From Myxococcus guangdongensis (GTDB lineage Bacteria; Myxococcota; Myxococcia; Myxococcales; Myxococcaceae), in contig NZ_JAJVKW010000007.1 in assembly GCF_024198255.1 (NCBI RefSeq), forward strand, positions 248,001 through 312,000: a DNA stretch of 64,000 nt, in the 5' to 3' direction. Shown piece by piece: positions 42,923 through 50,675 of this stretch. Below the pieces are notes generated by a model. That model was given only the letters and a program-made list of their open reading frames with translations, did not search any database and was not told where the DNA came from. Each line of letters starts with the position of its first letter. The first letter of the stretch is position 1. A program made the position numbers and the translations under genes.

Positions 42923-44342
42923 GACGAACGCGATGACCCGCGTGCTCGTGGTCGATGACGACGCGGGCGTGCGCTTCACCCTCAAGGAGATGCTGCGCAG
43001 CCTGCGGGGCGTGGAGGTGGAGCAGGCCGAGGACGGCGCGGCCGCGCTGGAGAAGCTCGCGGCGCGGCCCTTCGAGCTGGTCATCACGGACCTGCGGATG
43101 CCCCGGATGGACGGCCTGGAGCTGGTGCGCCGCGTGAGCGCGACGCCGAGGGCTCCTCGCATCATCGTCATCACCGCGCATGGCTCCGAGCGCTTCGCGG
43201 TGGAGGCCGTGAAGGCCGGCGCCTACGACTACTTCCGCAAGCCCTTCGACGTGGAGGAGCTGCTCGCCGTCGTCACGCGCGCGCTCGAGTCCGTGCGGCT
43301 CCGGGACGAGAACGAGCGACTGACGGGAGAGCTCAACCTGTCGCGCTCGCTGGTCTTCACCTCGGAGTCCATGGGTCGACTGGCGCAGCTGGTCCAGCGC
43401 GCGGGCTCGCGAGACGTGACGGTGCTCATCACGGGAGAGAGCGGCACGGGCAAGGAGCGGGTGGCGGAGGCGCTGGTGCGTGCCTCGCCGCGAGCGAACC
43501 GCCCCTATCTGCGCTTCAACTGCGCGGCGCTCACCGAGGAGCTCGCGGAGGCGGAGCTGTTCGGCCACTCGAAGGGCGCCTTCACCGGGGCCGTCAAGTC
43601 ACGCCAGGGTTTGTTCCGCGAGGCCGATGGCGGCACGCTGCTCCTGGACGAGGTCGGCGAGCTGGCCCCTCCGCTCCAGGCCAAGCTGCTGCGGGTGCTC
43701 CAGGAGGGCGAGGTCCGCCCGGTGGGTGAGGACCGGCCCGTGAAGGTGGACGTGCGAATCCTGGCCGCGACGCACCGCGACCTCCGCAAGCGCGCGGCGG
43801 AGGGACAGTTCCGCGAGGACCTCTACTACCGCCTCAACGTGGTGCAGCTGCGCGTGCCGCCCCTGCGCGAACGCCCCGAGGACATCCCCGTCCTGTCGCG
43901 CATGTTCCTGGACCGCTTCAGTGGCCGGTTCCACACCGGACACCTGGACCTCCCGGACGGGTTCTTCGAGAAGCTCTCGGCGCTGCCGTGGCCTGGCAAC
44001 GTGCGCGAGCTGGAGAACACGCTGGAGAGCCTGGTCGCGCTGTCCAGTGATGGCGAGCTGGACCTGTCCCTCCTGCCGACCCCCGTCGCCGGCGGTGCGC
44101 CCGCGACGACGGCCCTGGCAGAGGCGCCGTCCCGGGGCGAAGAGGTCGAGTCCGGCCTGGGGCTCAAGGAGCGGGTGGAGGCCTACGAGCGGGGACTCAT
44201 CCTGGACGCGCTGCGCATCGAGGGGGGCAATCGCAGTGGCGCGGCGCGGCGCCTGGGCATCGGCCGGGCCACGCTCCACGACAAGCTGCGCAAATACGGA
44301 CTGGACAGCGCCCCCGAGGAAGGCGGAGAGGGGAAGGGCTGA
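42912..44342 (+). CDS. NtrC-family sigma-54-dependent response regulator
   Basis: 476 residues from GTG 42912, chosen for its GGAGG six bases upstream and its overlap with the kinase stop; ATG 42933 is an alternative. Receiver: VLVVDDDAG and phosphoacceptor Asp 60 (VITDLRMPRMDG), Lys in YFRKPFD. AAA+ domain: Walker A GESGTGKERVAEAL, GAFTGA at 222-227 (sigma-54 contact), Walker B GTLLLDEVGEL. C-terminal Fis-type HTH (GNRSGAARRLGIGRATLHDKL). It activates sigma-54 promoters; a candidate target is the exporter promoter 4 kb away (inference). Confidence 0.94.
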   Translation: MRAETNAMTRVLVVDDDAGVRFTLKEMLRSLRGVEVEQAEDGAAALEKLAARPFELVITDLRMPRMDGLELVRRVSATPRAPRIIVITAHGSERFAVEAVKAGAYDYFRKPFDVEELLAVVTRALESVRLRDENERLTGELNLSRSLVFTSESMGRLAQLVQRAGSRDVTVLITGESGTGKERVAEALVRASPRANRPYLRFNCAALTEELAEAELFGHSKGAFTGAVKSRQGLFREADGGTLLLDEVGELAPPLQAKLLRVLQEGEVRPVGEDRPVKVDVRILAATHRDLRKRAAEGQFREDLYYRLNVVQLRVPPLRERPEDIPVLSRMFLDRFSGRFHTGHLDLPDGFFEKLSALPWPGNVRELENTLESLVALSSDGELDLSLLPTPVAGGAPATTALAEAPSRGEEVESGLGLKERVEAYERGLILDALRIEGGNRSGAARRLGIGRATLHDKLRKYGLDSAPEEGGEGKG

Positions 44343-44431
44343 ACCCGGGCTGCTCGGGAACAAACATCGTTCCGGGGAGTTCGGGGCCCGCTTGAGTCCC
44401 CCACGATGTCGCGTCTCTTCCAGGAGCGTGC

Positions 44432-46387
44432 ATGTCCCCCGTGTCGTCCCGTCGCCTCGTGGCAGTGTTGCTGTGTGTCCTCGCCAGTCCCGCGGTGGCC
44501 CAGCGGGCCGCGCCCGCCTCGAAACCTCCCGAGGGCCCACCCGCGGAGCGCACCGAGCGCATCCGCAAGGGCTACACCAAGTTCGAGTACCGCATCCCCA
44601 TGCGGGACGGCGTGAAGCTCTTCACGTCCGTCTACGCGCCGGTGGATGCGTCGCCGGCGAAGAAGTACCCCATCCTGTTGATTCGCACGCCCTACAGCGT
44701 CGCGCCCTACGGGTTGGACCGGTACCGCCCCGTGCTCGGGCCGAGTGAGGAGTTCGAGAAGGACGGCTACATCTTCGTCTTCCAGGACGTGCGCGGGCGG
44801 AACATGTCGGAGGGCGAGTTCGTCAACGTGCGGCCGCACAATCCAAACAAGCGCGGGCCCAAGGACATCGACGAGAGCACGGACACGTACGACTCCATCG
44901 ACTGGATGGTGAAGCGCCTGCCGAACAACAACGGCAAGGTGGGGCAGTGGGGCATCTCGTATCCGGGCTTCTACACGTCGGCGGGCGCCATCGACTCGCA
45001 CCCGGCGCTCAAGGCCGTGTCGCCGCAGGCGCCCATCGCGGACTGGTTCTGGGACGACATGCATCGGCATGGCGCCTTCAACCTGACGCTGGCGTTCAAC
45101 TTCTTCTCCACCTTCGGCAAGCCGAGGCCCGCGCCGACGGACTCCGAGGACTGGAACCGCTTCCCGTTCGGCACGCCGGACGGGTACCAGTTCTTCCTGG
45201 ACCTGGGGCCGCTGAGCAACGCGGACACGAAGCACATGAAGGGCGACGTCGCGTTCTGGAAGGACGTCGTCGCGCACCCCAACTACGACGCCTTCTGGCA
45301 GGCGCGGAACCTCCTGCCGCACCTGAAGAACATCAAGGCGGCGGTGCTGACGGTGGGCGGGTGGTACGACACGGAGGACCTGTACGGACCGCTGCGCACG
45401 TACGCGGCCATCGAGAAGCAGAACCCGGGCATCTCCAACTCGCTGCTCATCGGGCCGTGGCCGCACGGCGGCTGGGCGCGGGGGGAGATCGACAAGCTGG
45501 CGGACACGGAGTTCGGCTTCAACACGGCGGAGGCGTTCCAGACGCTGGCGCAGGGGTTCTTCAAGTACCACCTCAAGGGCGGCGCGAAGCCCGAGGTGCC
45601 GGAGGCGATGGTGTTCGAGACGGGCGCCAACCGCTGGCGTCAGTTCGACGCGTGGCCGCCGAAGGGGCTGCGTGAGACGCGGCTGTTCTTCCAGCCCAAG
45701 GGAGGGCTCTCGATGAAGGCGCCCGCGGGGACGAACACGGCGGAGTCCTTCGCCGAGTACATCAGCGACCCGGCGAAGCCCGTGCCGTACACGCAGGAGA
45801 TCCTGACGCGGTGGAGCAGCAGCTTCATGGCGGAGGACCAGCGCTTCGCGTCGACGCGGCCGGACGTGCTGGTGTTCCAGACGGAGCCGCTGGAGCAGGA
45901 CCTCACGGTGGCGGGGCCGCTGGAGGCGGAGCTGTGGGTGTCCACCACGGGCTCGGACGCGGACTGGGTGGTGAAGCTGGTGGATGTGAACCCGGGCACG
46001 ATGCGCGGGTGGACGCGCGCCGACGCGGAGAAGGGCCTGGAGAACCGGGGTGCGCAGCAGACGCTGATTCGCGGCGAGCCGTTCCGCGGCCGCTTCCGCG
46101 ACAGCTACAGCGAGCCCAAGCCCTTCAAGCCGAACGAGGTGACGAAGGTGCGCTTCACCATGAACGACGTGTTCCACACGTTCCAGCGCGGGCACCGGGT
46201 GATGATCCAGGTCCAGTCGAGCTGGTTCCCGTTCATCGACCGGAACCCGCAGACGTTCGTGCCCAACATCTTCGAGGCGAAGGAGTCGGACTTCACGCGC
46301 GCCTTCCATCGCGTGTACCACTCCGCCACGCACCCGAGCTCGCTCAAGGTGGGCGTGCTGCCGTCGCTGGACGCACAGGGCGGGTGA
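44432..46387 (+). CDS. Secreted CocE/NonD-family hydrolase (X-Pro dipeptidyl-peptidase S15 fold)
   Basis: 651 residues with a signal peptide (LVAVLLCVLASPAVAQ). The alpha/beta hydrolase part has IPMRDGVKLFTSVYAP and the nucleophile Ser in WGISYPGFYTSAGA (G-x-S-Y-x-G). PWPHGGWAR holds the likely catalytic His. Residues ~370-640 form the PepX C-terminal jelly-roll (GPLEAELWVSTTGSDADWVVKLVDV). The family includes cocaine esterase, glutaryl-7-ACA acylase and alpha-amino acid ester hydrolase; the substrate is open. The 89-bp gap before it holds GGAAC-N7-GTTCC (44357-44373). Confidence 0.92.
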   Translation: MSPVSSRRLVAVLLCVLASPAVAQRAAPASKPPEGPPAERTERIRKGYTKFEYRIPMRDGVKLFTSVYAPVDASPAKKYPILLIRTPYSVAPYGLDRYRPVLGPSEEFEKDGYIFVFQDVRGRNMSEGEFVNVRPHNPNKRGPKDIDESTDTYDSIDWMVKRLPNNNGKVGQWGISYPGFYTSAGAIDSHPALKAVSPQAPIADWFWDDMHRHGAFNLTLAFNFFSTFGKPRPAPTDSEDWNRFPFGTPDGYQFFLDLGPLSNADTKHMKGDVAFWKDVVAHPNYDAFWQARNLLPHLKNIKAAVLTVGGWYDTEDLYGPLRTYAAIEKQNPGISNSLLIGPWPHGGWARGEIDKLADTEFGFNTAEAFQTLAQGFFKYHLKGGAKPEVPEAMVFETGANRWRQFDAWPPKGLRETRLFFQPKGGLSMKAPAGTNTAESFAEYISDPAKPVPYTQEILTRWSSSFMAEDQRFASTRPDVLVFQTEPLEQDLTVAGPLEAELWVSTTGSDADWVVKLVDVNPGTMRGWTRADAEKGLENRGAQQTLIRGEPFRGRFRDSYSEPKPFKPNEVTKVRFTMNDVFHTFQRGHRVMIQVQSSWFPFIDRNPQTFVPNIFEAKESDFTRAFHRVYHSATHPSSLKVGVLPSLDAQGG

Positions 46388-46602
46388 GGCGCGGGATGGC
46401 CGCCCGCTCCGTGGCGGAGGACTCGCCCTGGCTGGATGCATGAGGCGGGGGCGAGCGGAGCGAGTCACATCGAGAGACGCTCGGCTCGCGGCGTCAGCCG
46501 TACTCGAGGTGGGCATGGCGCCACCCCGGAGCGCACGGAGTGGCTGGCCCGAGGGCTCATCTGTCATGCATCGCCCGCTCGACGCGGCGTGAGGGTTGAC
46601 GG

Positions 46603-46621
46603 ACGGGAGATCCCCTCCCGT
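46603..46621. promoter_or_regulatory. 19-bp inverted repeat upstream of rtcA
   Basis: ACGGGAG-ATCCC-CTCCCGT, perfect 7-bp arms. It lies in the 284-bp gap between the CocE-like hydrolase and rtcA, 51 bp before the rtcA start and just before TTCCTGTTAGGTTT. It could end the upstream transcript or act as an operator. The rest of this gap (46388-46602) shows no gene or other signal; no sigma-54 promoter of the kind that drives rtcBA in E. coli was seen. Confidence 0.4.
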
Positions 46622-46671
46622 TCCTGTTAGGTTTCGCCGCATCACGGGACGACGGACGGGAGGGTGGGACA

Positions 46672-47748
46672 GTGACTGGCACCGAGGGGCCCGACAACGG
46701 GCGGGTGCGGCTCGACGGGAGTGAGGGCGAGGGAGGAGGGCAGATCCTCCGCTCGGCGTTGTCGCTGTCGCTCATCACCGGCCGGCCGTTCCACATCACC
46801 CACCTGCGCTCACGGCGGGAGCCTCCCGGACTGCGTCCTCAGCATCTGGCGTGTGTACGCGGCGCGGAGGTGCTGGGCGGGACGAGCGAGGGCGCCACCG
46901 TGGGCGCCTCGGAGCTGTCCTTCACCCCGGGCACCGTGCGCGCCGGGGACTACCTGGTCGAGGTGGGTACCGCCGGGAGCACACCGCTCCTGTTCCAGTG
47001 TCTCGTCTATCCCTTGGCCCTCGCGGGCGGAGGACGACTGACGCTGCGCGGGGGGACGCACCTGCCGCACAGCCCCAGCTTCCACTACGTGGCCACGGTC
47101 TGGCAGCCGGTGGCCATGGCGTACGGGTTGCCCGTGCACCTCACGATGCCGCAGGCGGGCTTCTATCCGGAGGGCGCGGGAGAGATGGTCGCGGAGGTGG
47201 GCGCGCCGAGGCAGCCGCCGCTGTTGGTGGAGCTGCCCGCGCGCGGCATGCTGCACGAAGTGCATGTCTCGTCCTTCGTGGGCGGACTGCCCTTCAGCAT
47301 CGCGGAGCGGCAGTCGCGAGCCACGGTGGCCGTGCTGCGCGAGCGAGGCATCGTCGCGGAGGCGGAGAACCGGCCGCTGCCCGTGACGCGTTCGACGGGC
47401 ACGGTGACCTTCGTGCTCGCGCAGTTCGAGCACACCATCGCGGGCTTCACGGCGCTGGGAGAGAAGGGGCGCCCGGCGGAAGAAGTGGGGCGTGAAGCGG
47501 GCGAGGCCCTGGCGCACTTCATGGAGACCGGCGGCGCGCTGGACGAGCACCTCGCGGACCAGATCCTCCTGCCCGCGGCGCTGCTGGCCTCGGGCCGACT
47601 GGGGAAGGCGGAGCCGGGGACCACGCGCTTCACGGCGGCGCGGGTGACGGACCACCTGACGACGCACGCTCGCGTCGTGGAGCGGTTCCTCCCGGTGCGC
47701 GTCCAGGTGGACGCGAGCGGGGCCGTCGAGGTACGCCCCTCGGGATGA
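46672..47748 (+). CDS. rtcA: RNA 3'-terminal phosphate cyclase
   Basis: 358 residues, family length (~340), from a GTG preceded by GGGAGGGTGGG. Signature motifs: LDGSEGEGGGQILRSALSLS at the start, PPGLRPQHL, HLPHSPSFHY and the active-site His 293 in LDEHLADQILLPAALL, equivalent to the adenylylated His of E. coli RtcA. It converts RNA 3'-phosphates to 2',3'-cyclic phosphates using ATP, in RNA repair or modification. Neither RtcB ligase nor RtcR regulator is adjacent. Its stop overlaps the next start (ATGA). Confidence 0.94.
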   Translation: MTGTEGPDNGRVRLDGSEGEGGGQILRSALSLSLITGRPFHITHLRSRREPPGLRPQHLACVRGAEVLGGTSEGATVGASELSFTPGTVRAGDYLVEVGTAGSTPLLFQCLVYPLALAGGGRLTLRGGTHLPHSPSFHYVATVWQPVAMAYGLPVHLTMPQAGFYPEGAGEMVAEVGAPRQPPLLVELPARGMLHEVHVSSFVGGLPFSIAERQSRATVAVLRERGIVAEAENRPLPVTRSTGTVTFVLAQFEHTIAGFTALGEKGRPAEEVGREAGEALAHFMETGGALDEHLADQILLPAALLASGRLGKAEPGTTRFTAARVTDHLTTHARVVERFLPVRVQVDASGAVEVRPSG

Positions 47749-49067
47749 GTTCTCCAGACACCGAAGTCATGGCGTTGCTGGCCCGCATCTACGGCACGAA
47801 CAACACCTTCTTCGACGACGACGGGAACTACTGCCATCGCGTCCCCACCACCTTCACGAAGGAGGACCACCAGCGACTGAAGGCCGCGGGGTGGGTGCCC
47901 AACACCTTCGTGCAGTGGGAGCACGACGAGGTCATCCAGAAGCTGCGCAAGGCCGGCAAGGCGGTGGACCTGCGTCGGGCCGCGGATGCGTTCGTGGCCT
48001 CGATGACCTCCGCCGATGTCGCGTGGCTGGCCGTCCTGCCCGCCGCGGTCCTCGGGCGCGCGATGCCGACACACGAGGAAGACCCCATGGGCGGTGGTCA
48101 CTGCCGGGTCTGCTTCTTCGAGGACGACGCCGTCGACGCCACCTGCACCGCGTACCTGAACCATGTCCAGGGGGCGATGTGGGGTGCGTCACAACCGACG
48201 GAGGGCGTGCTCACCCTGACGTGGGCCTTGGACCAGAAAGCCGCGCAGTGGCCCAAGCCCACGCCGCGCGATGTCTGGGTGTTCCATCAGGTCCTCGACC
48301 TGCTGCGCCGCCTTCCGCCCGCGTCGCGCTACAGCCATGCGCGCACCGCGCTCCACAAGGCGAAGCTGCTGAGCGCCAGCAGTGCCTATCGTTGCGAGAC
48401 GGTGCTGGAGGCGCTCGCGTTCATCAGCATCCTCGAGACGCCCGAGCATCCGGGCCTGCTGACCCGCTTCACCACGGCCGTGGAGCGCGACCAGCGCCCG
48501 ACGATTCGAGTCGAGGTTCCGGCCCCGCTCGCGTGGTGGTCGGCCAAGGACGGCGTCCGGAAGGAGAACGTCGAGAAGCTGTTCGGCCACCTCGAGCGCC
48601 CGAAGAAGGAACCCGCCGCCGCACCGACGCCGCCGCCCACGAAGCGACGCAAGCCGGCCAGCGCCGCGGCGCCCGCGAGCCCGAAGCCGAAGTCCCTTCC
48701 CGGGCCGCCGACGCCGGGCAGCGTGTATGCCATCCGGTTCCGCGAGGACCTCTGGGGCGCGGCCTATTGCCACCAGGTTCGCAACGACAGTCCCTCTGGC
48801 ACCCAGCGCGGCCTGATGGAGTTCCTCGACCTGTTGTCCCCCACGCAGCCCACGGCGGAGCAGGTGGTGGGCCTCGAGTTCAGGGACCGCCTGAACGGCG
48901 AGCGTTGGCAGACCTGGTGCGCGAGCCTGGACAAGACGACGGGCATCAAGCGCATCGCGGTCGACGTGCCCGCGCCGAAGCATCGCGAGCCCACACCGAC
49001 GCGCATCCCCGTCGGCGGCGCCAAGGACCTGAAGCACCTGGCGGGCTGGAACTTCAAGGAGGTCTGA
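47745..49067 (+). CDS. Uncharacterised protein coupled to RtcA
   Basis: 440 residues, family not recognised. The N-terminal ~280 residues are mixed alpha/beta with no signal peptide: LARIYGTNNTFFDDDGNYCHRVP, then RLPPASRYSHARTALHKAKLL. A Pro/Ala/Lys-rich linker follows (about 285-325, TPPPTKRRKPASAAAPA). The C-terminal ~110-residue domain is beta-rich (SVYAIRFREDLWGAAYCHQV...GLEFRDRLNGERW). A Cys-rich patch CRVCFF is present but has no matching second pair. The 4-bp overlap with rtcA suggests a joint role in RNA repair or in regulating it (inference). Confidence 0.75.
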   Translation: MSSPDTEVMALLARIYGTNNTFFDDDGNYCHRVPTTFTKEDHQRLKAAGWVPNTFVQWEHDEVIQKLRKAGKAVDLRRAADAFVASMTSADVAWLAVLPAAVLGRAMPTHEEDPMGGGHCRVCFFEDDAVDATCTAYLNHVQGAMWGASQPTEGVLTLTWALDQKAAQWPKPTPRDVWVFHQVLDLLRRLPPASRYSHARTALHKAKLLSASSAYRCETVLEALAFISILETPEHPGLLTRFTTAVERDQRPTIRVEVPAPLAWWSAKDGVRKENVEKLFGHLERPKKEPAAAPTPPPTKRRKPASAAAPASPKPKSLPGPPTPGSVYAIRFREDLWGAAYCHQVRNDSPSGTQRGLMEFLDLLSPTQPTAEQVVGLEFRDRLNGERWQTWCASLDKTTGIKRIAVDVPAPKHREPTPTRIPVGGAKDLKHLAGWNFKEV

Positions 49068-49141
49068 GGCTCGGCGACGTTCCCGAGTAACCTTCACGCG
49101 GGGTCCGGGTTTTCAGGGGGCCATTCCAGGAGGAAGGTCCC

Positions 49142-50164
49142 ATGAAGCGAAGCGGAACGACGCGGTTCATCTGGGCGTGCGCGCTGTGGTCCCTGAGCAG
49201 TGCCGGCTGTGGTCATCCCGACGCCGCGCTCGAAGCGGGCGACGAGGCGACGACACGCGAGGCGCTCACGGTGTACGAGCAGGCCGCGCTCGACACCGCC
49301 CACAACGCGGCGGGCTGCAAGTCGCTCGGGAACTTCTACTGGGAGATGGGCACCGGGGCAGGGCCGCTCCACGGCCTGTCGAAGGGGAGCGGCGTCACGG
49401 CGACGACGGTGATGCCCATCGCCTCCGCGAGCAAGTGGCTCTACGCGGGCGCCTACGTGGAGTCCAAGGGCTACGCGAACCTGACGGCGGACGAGAAGAA
49501 GCGCCTCAACTTCACCAGCGGCTACATCGACGAGAACACCACGCTGTGTGACGTGGCCGGGACGAACGTGTCCGCGTGCTACGGGGCGTCGTTCAAGGAC
49601 GTCACCTACCGCCCGCTCCAGGACGGCCGCTATTTCTACAACGGCGGGCACATGCAGAAGCTGGCCCTGGATGACATGCCCCTGCGCAGGGGCACGGGCC
49701 TCGCGAGCGTGATGGACTGGCTCAACCCCTTGCTGGGCACCAGCTTCCCGGAGTCCGACAGCGACGTGGCCCCGGCGGGGGGCTTCTCCGGGAGCGCGGC
49801 GCAGTACCGCGTCTTCCTGATGAAGCTGCTCAACGCCCAGACGGCGTTGTCGTCCAAGCTGACGGTGGACGCCGTCCCCGCGGGGCCCGGTGGCGCGGGC
49901 GTGTCCTTCACACCGTGGACCGCGGGCGAGGCGTACTACGGGCTGGGGCACTGGATTGAAGGGGAGCGCGTCGGCGGAGCGTGGACGGTGACGGGACACT
50001 CGTCCGCGGGGGCCTTCGGCTTCTACCCGTGGGTGAACGCGGCCGGGACCCGGTACATGGTCATGGCGCGACTGCGTCAAATCGGGAGCGGGGAGGGCGA
50101 GAAGTCCCGGGCCTGCGCGCAGAGCATCCGCACGGCCTACGAGACGGGGGTGGCGCAGCCGTAG
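49142..50164 (+). CDS. Serine hydrolase-like lipoprotein (class C beta-lactamase/DD-peptidase fold)
   Basis: 340 residues. The signal peptide ends SLSSAGC, a lipobox-like site, so it is probably lipid-anchored. The S-x-x-K catalytic motif appears as MPIASASKWLYAG, a YYNGG-like Tyr motif as YFYNGGHMQKL, and the third motif as TGHSSAGAFGFYPW (H-S-S-A-G in place of KTG). It is probably a peptidase, esterase or penicillin-binding-like enzyme outside the cytoplasm. Several Cys residues suggest disulfides. Confidence 0.8.
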   Translation: MKRSGTTRFIWACALWSLSSAGCGHPDAALEAGDEATTREALTVYEQAALDTAHNAAGCKSLGNFYWEMGTGAGPLHGLSKGSGVTATTVMPIASASKWLYAGAYVESKGYANLTADEKKRLNFTSGYIDENTTLCDVAGTNVSACYGASFKDVTYRPLQDGRYFYNGGHMQKLALDDMPLRRGTGLASVMDWLNPLLGTSFPESDSDVAPAGGFSGSAAQYRVFLMKLLNAQTALSSKLTVDAVPAGPGGAGVSFTPWTAGEAYYGLGHWIEGERVGGAWTVTGHSSAGAFGFYPWVNAAGTRYMVMARLRQIGSGEGEKSRACAQSIRTAYETGVAQP

Positions 50165-50181
50165 GTCTGGCCGCGCCGTCG

Positions 50182-50207
50182 GCTCCAGCTCCGAGGAGAG
50201 CTGGAGC
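50182..50207. terminator. Bidirectional terminator hairpin
   Basis: GCTCCAGCTC (50182-50191) / GAGCTGGAGC (50198-50207), a perfect 10-bp stem with a 6-nt loop, in the 54 bp between two convergent stop codons (50164 and 50219). Confidence 0.65.
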
Positions 50208-50218
50208 GCGAGGGTGCT

Positions 50219-50572
50219 TCAGGCGGCCTCGTCGTCGGCGCGGTTGGAGTTGTTCCCGAAGGTGTTGATGTTGTCCATGTCCTTCGACGTGTTCCGGAAG
50301 GCCCGGATGGCGAAGGGGATGGCGACGAGGAACACGATGCCGGCGAGGCCCGCGGCCTTCCAGGGGAAGGGCTGTGCCTTCACCTGGATGTCCTTGCCGT
50401 AGTTGTTGAGGTTGTTGCCCATGGCGCGCTGCTTGGCGGCCTCGCGCTCCTCGGCGGTGAGCTCACGGGGGGCGTTGAAGTCCTGGACCGGTTTGCGCGG
50501 CTGGGCCAGCGCGGCTCCGCCCGTCGCGAGCGCGAGGACGAGGAGGAGTCGGGCAAGGGAAGGGGTTCGCAT
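50219..50572 (-). CDS. Small single-pass membrane protein with signal peptide
   Basis: 117 residues from ATG 50572. A cleavable signal (LLLVLALATGGAALAQP) is followed by a charged helix (ELTAEEREAAKQRAMGNNLNNYG), one transmembrane helix (AGLAGIVFLVAIPFAIRAF) and a polar Asn/Asp-rich tail. No family recognised. It diverges from sppA over 103 bp. Confidence 0.7.
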   Translation of the reverse strand: MRTPSLARLLLVLALATGGAALAQPRKPVQDFNAPRELTAEEREAAKQRAMGNNLNNYGKDIQVKAQPFPWKAAGLAGIVFLVAIPFAIRAFRNTSKDMDNINTFGNNSNRADDEAA

Positions 50573-50675
50573 GGCGGGGGAGGCTATCACGACCCAACGG
50601 GCCTGCTGAACAGGGCTTGCACCGGGAGAGCGTGTCCAGTACGCGCCTGGGTGCCCACATCGACCTCGGGACGCC

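Noticed and set aside
46436..46630. 64-codon frame in the gap before rtcA
   Set aside because: No ribosome-binding site, Arg/Ser/Gly-rich composition, and it runs through the inverted repeat; no support as a gene.
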